Position numbers and translations under genes: made by a program. A DNA stretch of 54,379 nt from Candidatus Taenariivivens baikalensis (GTDB taxonomy: Bacteria; Omnitrophota; Omnitrophia; Omnitrophales; Aquincolibacteriaceae). Location: assembly GCA_009691445.1 (NCBI GenBank), contig SICL01000012.1, positions 1 through 54,379 on the forward strand. The letters run 5' to 3'. The notes under the pieces are model-generated. The model saw only the letters and a program-made list of their open reading frames with translations, did no database searches and had not been told where the DNA came from. Positions 52,584 through 54,379 of the stretch are shown one piece after another (the first letter of the stretch is position 1; each line of letters opens with the position of its first letter).

Positions 52584-53575
52584 GTTACTACCGTTTGCTT
52601 AATCTTCAGTGCGAACCTTTTTCAACGAGTCCGGATCCCCATTTTTTTTATCTTTCACGGGTTCATCGAGCCGCGCTTTTCCGCACACGCATTGCGATTG
52701 AGCTGCGCCGGGGCTTAAGTGTCGTGGCGGGGGATATCGGAACCGGAAAAACCACGATGGCCCGTAAACTGAGCCAGATTTTCAGTCATGATCCCCGGAT
52801 TGATTTTCATGCGATCTTAAATCCTATGGATCAGCAAAATGATCAATTTTTACGCACGCTTCTCAACACGTTTCATATTCCGATGGATGAGCTTTCCGGT
52901 GGTCCAGTGAATTGTCTTCATGCGATCGAGAAATATTTATTTCAAAAGGGGCTCAAAGAAAAAAAGACCGTAGTGCTTCTCATTGATGAAGCCCAGCTGC
53001 TTTCCCATCAGTCGCTTGAAATTTTAAGGGCGCTCCTTAATTATGAGACCAATGAGTTCAAGCTCCTGCAGTTGATCCTGAATGGGCAGCTGGAACTGAT
53101 CCCCCGGCTTCAGGAAGTTCCTAATTTTTGGGACCGGATTAGTTTAAAGCTCTTGATACCTCCTTTAGATGAACAGGAGACGCTTGAGATGATTCATTAT
53201 CGCCTTCACCAAGCGCAATACCCTGTGGGATATCCTTTGTTTAGCGAAGGGGCTCTAAAGATGATTTATCAAAAATCTCAAGGGTATCCTCGGCGCGTTA
53301 ATGTGCTTTGTCATGATGCCCTGGAATATCTGGTGATGATGGGGTTGACGCAGGTGGATGAGCAGGTGATTTATGCCGTCAGTCGTGTGGATGATGAGAT
53401 GAAGGGACTGTCCTTTCCGCAATGTCATTCTGAGGCGCTTTTTGCCTCCGCCGAAGGATCTAAAAATACAGAGATTCTTCGCTTTGCTCAGAATGACAAC
53501 AAAACAATCTGCGTGTCTCCTGAAGAAGATAACGGAATGATGTTTCCACTGGGATTTGTGAAACATGGCGGATAA
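52580..53575 (+). CDS. gspA: AAA ATPase GspA/ExeA
   Basis: 331 residues starting MSYYRLLNLQCEPFSTSPDP, the typical start of ExeA-family ATPases (Y-x-x-x-x-F-L-x-x-P-F-x-x-x-P-D-P). Walker A GDIGTGKTT at 51-59; Walker B VVLLIDEAQ at 131-139; a later segment YPRRVNVLCHDAL is the family's sensor/helix region. In Aeromonas ExeA works with ExeB to place the secretin through peptidoglycan. This copy seems to lack the peptidoglycan-binding domain of longer ExeA. The last 50 or so residues come from a dispersed palindromic repeat (HSEALFASAEGS and ILRFAQNDNK), so the original C-terminus was replaced or extended. Overlaps gspC by 11 bases. Confidence 0.88.
   Translation: MSYYRLLNLQCEPFSTSPDPHFFYLSRVHRAALFRTRIAIELRRGLSVVAGDIGTGKTTMARKLSQIFSHDPRIDFHAILNPMDQQNDQFLRTLLNTFHIPMDELSGGPVNCLHAIEKYLFQKGLKEKKTVVLLIDEAQLLSHQSLEILRALLNYETNEFKLLQLILNGQLELIPRLQEVPNFWDRISLKLLIPPLDEQETLEMIHYRLHQAQYPVGYPLFSEGALKMIYQKSQGYPRRVNVLCHDALEYLVMMGLTQVDEQVIYAVSRVDDEMKGLSFPQCHSEALFASAEGSKNTEILRFAQNDNKTICVSPEEDNGMMFPLGFVKHGG
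53423..53498. repeat. Dispersed palindromic repeat, GTCATTCTGAG type, inside gspA
   Basis: TGTCATTCTGAGGCGC at the left and TTGCTCAGAATGACA at the right are complementary ends of a 76-base palindrome in the 3' part of the coding sequence. The reading frame stays open through it. Confidence 0.8.
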
Positions 53576-54356
53576 AGATAAAAATAAGGATCCAAAAGAT
53601 CAAGATTCAATGACGCCTGAAGAAAAACTTTTCCGGGTTATCACGGGGGGGCGCAATTTTGATCTTGGCCCCGATGATCAGGACGGTTCTCAGGATGATC
53701 TGATCGAAATCAGTTTCCTCACCCGTCTTGAAACCTGGATTTCTCAGTCCCGAGAAATATTCGGTTCAGGCGCGTCTCAAATTCTCAAGCATTTTGAAAC
53801 GAGACTCCAGGGTTTCTCGAAAAAATCAAATGTCCAGGTCCATTCCTTTTCAGATCTAATTCAGATTAAGTCGATTAACCGTGTTCTGATGGTGCTTGTG
53901 ATTCTTATGACCCTCTACCTCGTTTTTGATTTTGTTTTTTTTCGCGTCTCCTGGATCGGGGCACTCAATCCTAGCAGCAATTCCATGCTGACCCTGAATG
54001 CTCCAGCCCTGGTTAAAACAGAACTGAGCCGGTACACGGACAAAGCGGAGAAAAGGAATGTTTTTGTTTTACCTCCGCCGCCTGAAAAAACAGCGCAGGA
54101 GAAATTGGCGTCAAAAGTCCAAGACCTGGAGAAGGCATCTCAGGCAGCCGCGATCGTGCCTTCAACTTTTAAGCTCGTAGGAGTTTCCTGGGATGATCAT
54201 GAGTATGTGGCGATGATTGAGCTTGATTCCACGAAACAAGAAGGCGCCCGAATTGTTCGAAAAGGTGATTTCCTGGGGGATGGGATTAAGGTGGAGGAGA
54301 TCAAGGAGTTTTCCGTGTTTCTTTCCAAGGGTTCGCAGAAGTGGGAATTGGCGTGA
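53565..54356 (+). CDS. gspC: Type II secretion protein GspC-like
   Basis: 263 residues. A long charged cytoplasmic part (1-100) with many D, K and Q, one membrane helix at about 106-127 (RVLMVLVILMTLYLVFDFVFF), a Pro/Ala-rich linker, then a C-terminal domain at about 197-262 resembling the HR domain of GspC/PulC: STFKLVGVSWDDHEYVAMIE, then ARIVRKGDFLGDG and a last strand with VFLSKGSQKWEL. In the known system this domain contacts the N0 domain of the secretin GspD. The cytoplasmic part is longer than usual. There is no PDZ domain. Place after gspA and before what is probably a secretin gene fits. Confidence 0.7.
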   Translation: MADKDKNKDPKDQDSMTPEEKLFRVITGGRNFDLGPDDQDGSQDDLIEISFLTRLETWISQSREIFGSGASQILKHFETRLQGFSKKSNVQVHSFSDLIQIKSINRVLMVLVILMTLYLVFDFVFFRVSWIGALNPSSNSMLTLNAPALVKTELSRYTDKAEKRNVFVLPPPPEKTAQEKLASKVQDLEKASQAAAIVPSTFKLVGVSWDDHEYVAMIELDSTKQEGARIVRKGDFLGDGIKVEEIKEFSVFLSKGSQKWELA

Positions 54357-54379
54357 TGAAAGAAGAGGGAAGATGGAAG
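54356..54379 (+). CDS. Start of a further gene (probably gspD), cut by the window edge
   Basis: The ATG at 54356 overlaps the gspC stop in the TGATGA geometry seen between other genes here. Only eight codons are in view (MKEEGRWK). By position a secretin (GspD) would be expected, which would begin with a Sec signal. The codons are made of GAAGAGG and GAAGATG heptamer units, so the leader may again be built from a hairpin element. This is a prediction, not a recognition. Confidence 0.35.
54359..54379. repeat. Left arm of another heptamer element at the window edge
   Basis: AAAGAAGAGGGAAGATGGAA and the next base continue the GGAAGAG/GGAAGAT unit style with a 7-base period. The opposite arm, if any, is outside the window. 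Confidence 0.5.

Overview
The window reads as a piece of chromosome from an uncultivated diderm bacterium. Two things point to Candidatus Omnitrophota or a close relative: an 11,903-codon ORF of secreted Ig-like modules, a gene class known from that phylum, and a general secretion (type II) cluster of the Gram-negative kind. That placement is inference; there is no rRNA or other marker here to prove it.

Layout. (1) 1-580, minus strand: a small gene graveyard, with a decayed AAA_14/DUF4143 ATPase and a decayed Phd/YefM antitoxin-PIN toxin pair. (2) 581-1169: 9-bp tandem repeats, an AT-rich stretch that probably holds the promoter, and a 64-codon ORF with a good Shine-Dalgarno whose stop overlaps the TTG start of the next gene. 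(3) 1170-36881: one giant gene encoding a signal peptide, four LamG-like jellyroll domains, about 80 Ig-like (Kre9/KNH-type) modules, coiled coils, a C-terminal membrane anchor and a short cytoplasmic tail. Its Ig modules form two higher-order tandem arrays, a 10-module unit (about 3.7 kb, four copies) and a 4-module unit (about 1.49 kb, four copies). Some stretches are nearly identical in a mosaic pattern that suggests gene conversion.

(4) 37096-42179: six genes for an F-type ATPase in the order epsilon, c, b-delta fusion, alpha, gamma, beta. There is no a subunit. Epsilon lacks its C-terminal helices, delta lacks its N-terminal domain, and alpha lacks the N-terminal helix that normally docks on that domain. 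(5) 42194-54379: a type II secretion cluster that begins 14 bases after the beta subunit gene: a free-standing MshEN domain, gspE, gspF, gspI, gspJ, gspK, gspL, gspM, gspG, a lone receiver domain, a MerR-type regulator, gspA/exeA, gspC, and the first codons of another gene at the edge.

The secretion cluster is peppered with hairpin elements whose arms are imperfect 7-base tandem repeats in opposite orientation. They occupy many of its gene junctions. One of them carries a four-helix-bundle gene of the 23S rRNA intervening-sequence (S23/IVP) family, which suggests what the others derive from. Two of the hairpins are translated as the unusually long leader peptides of pseudopilins GspI and GspK. 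A second set of dispersed palindromic repeats lies between genes and has extended the C-terminus of GspA. All genes from 979 onward are on the plus strand and closely spaced, so the giant surface protein, the rotary ATPase and the secretion machine may form one co-expressed envelope locus. That functional link is a hypothesis.
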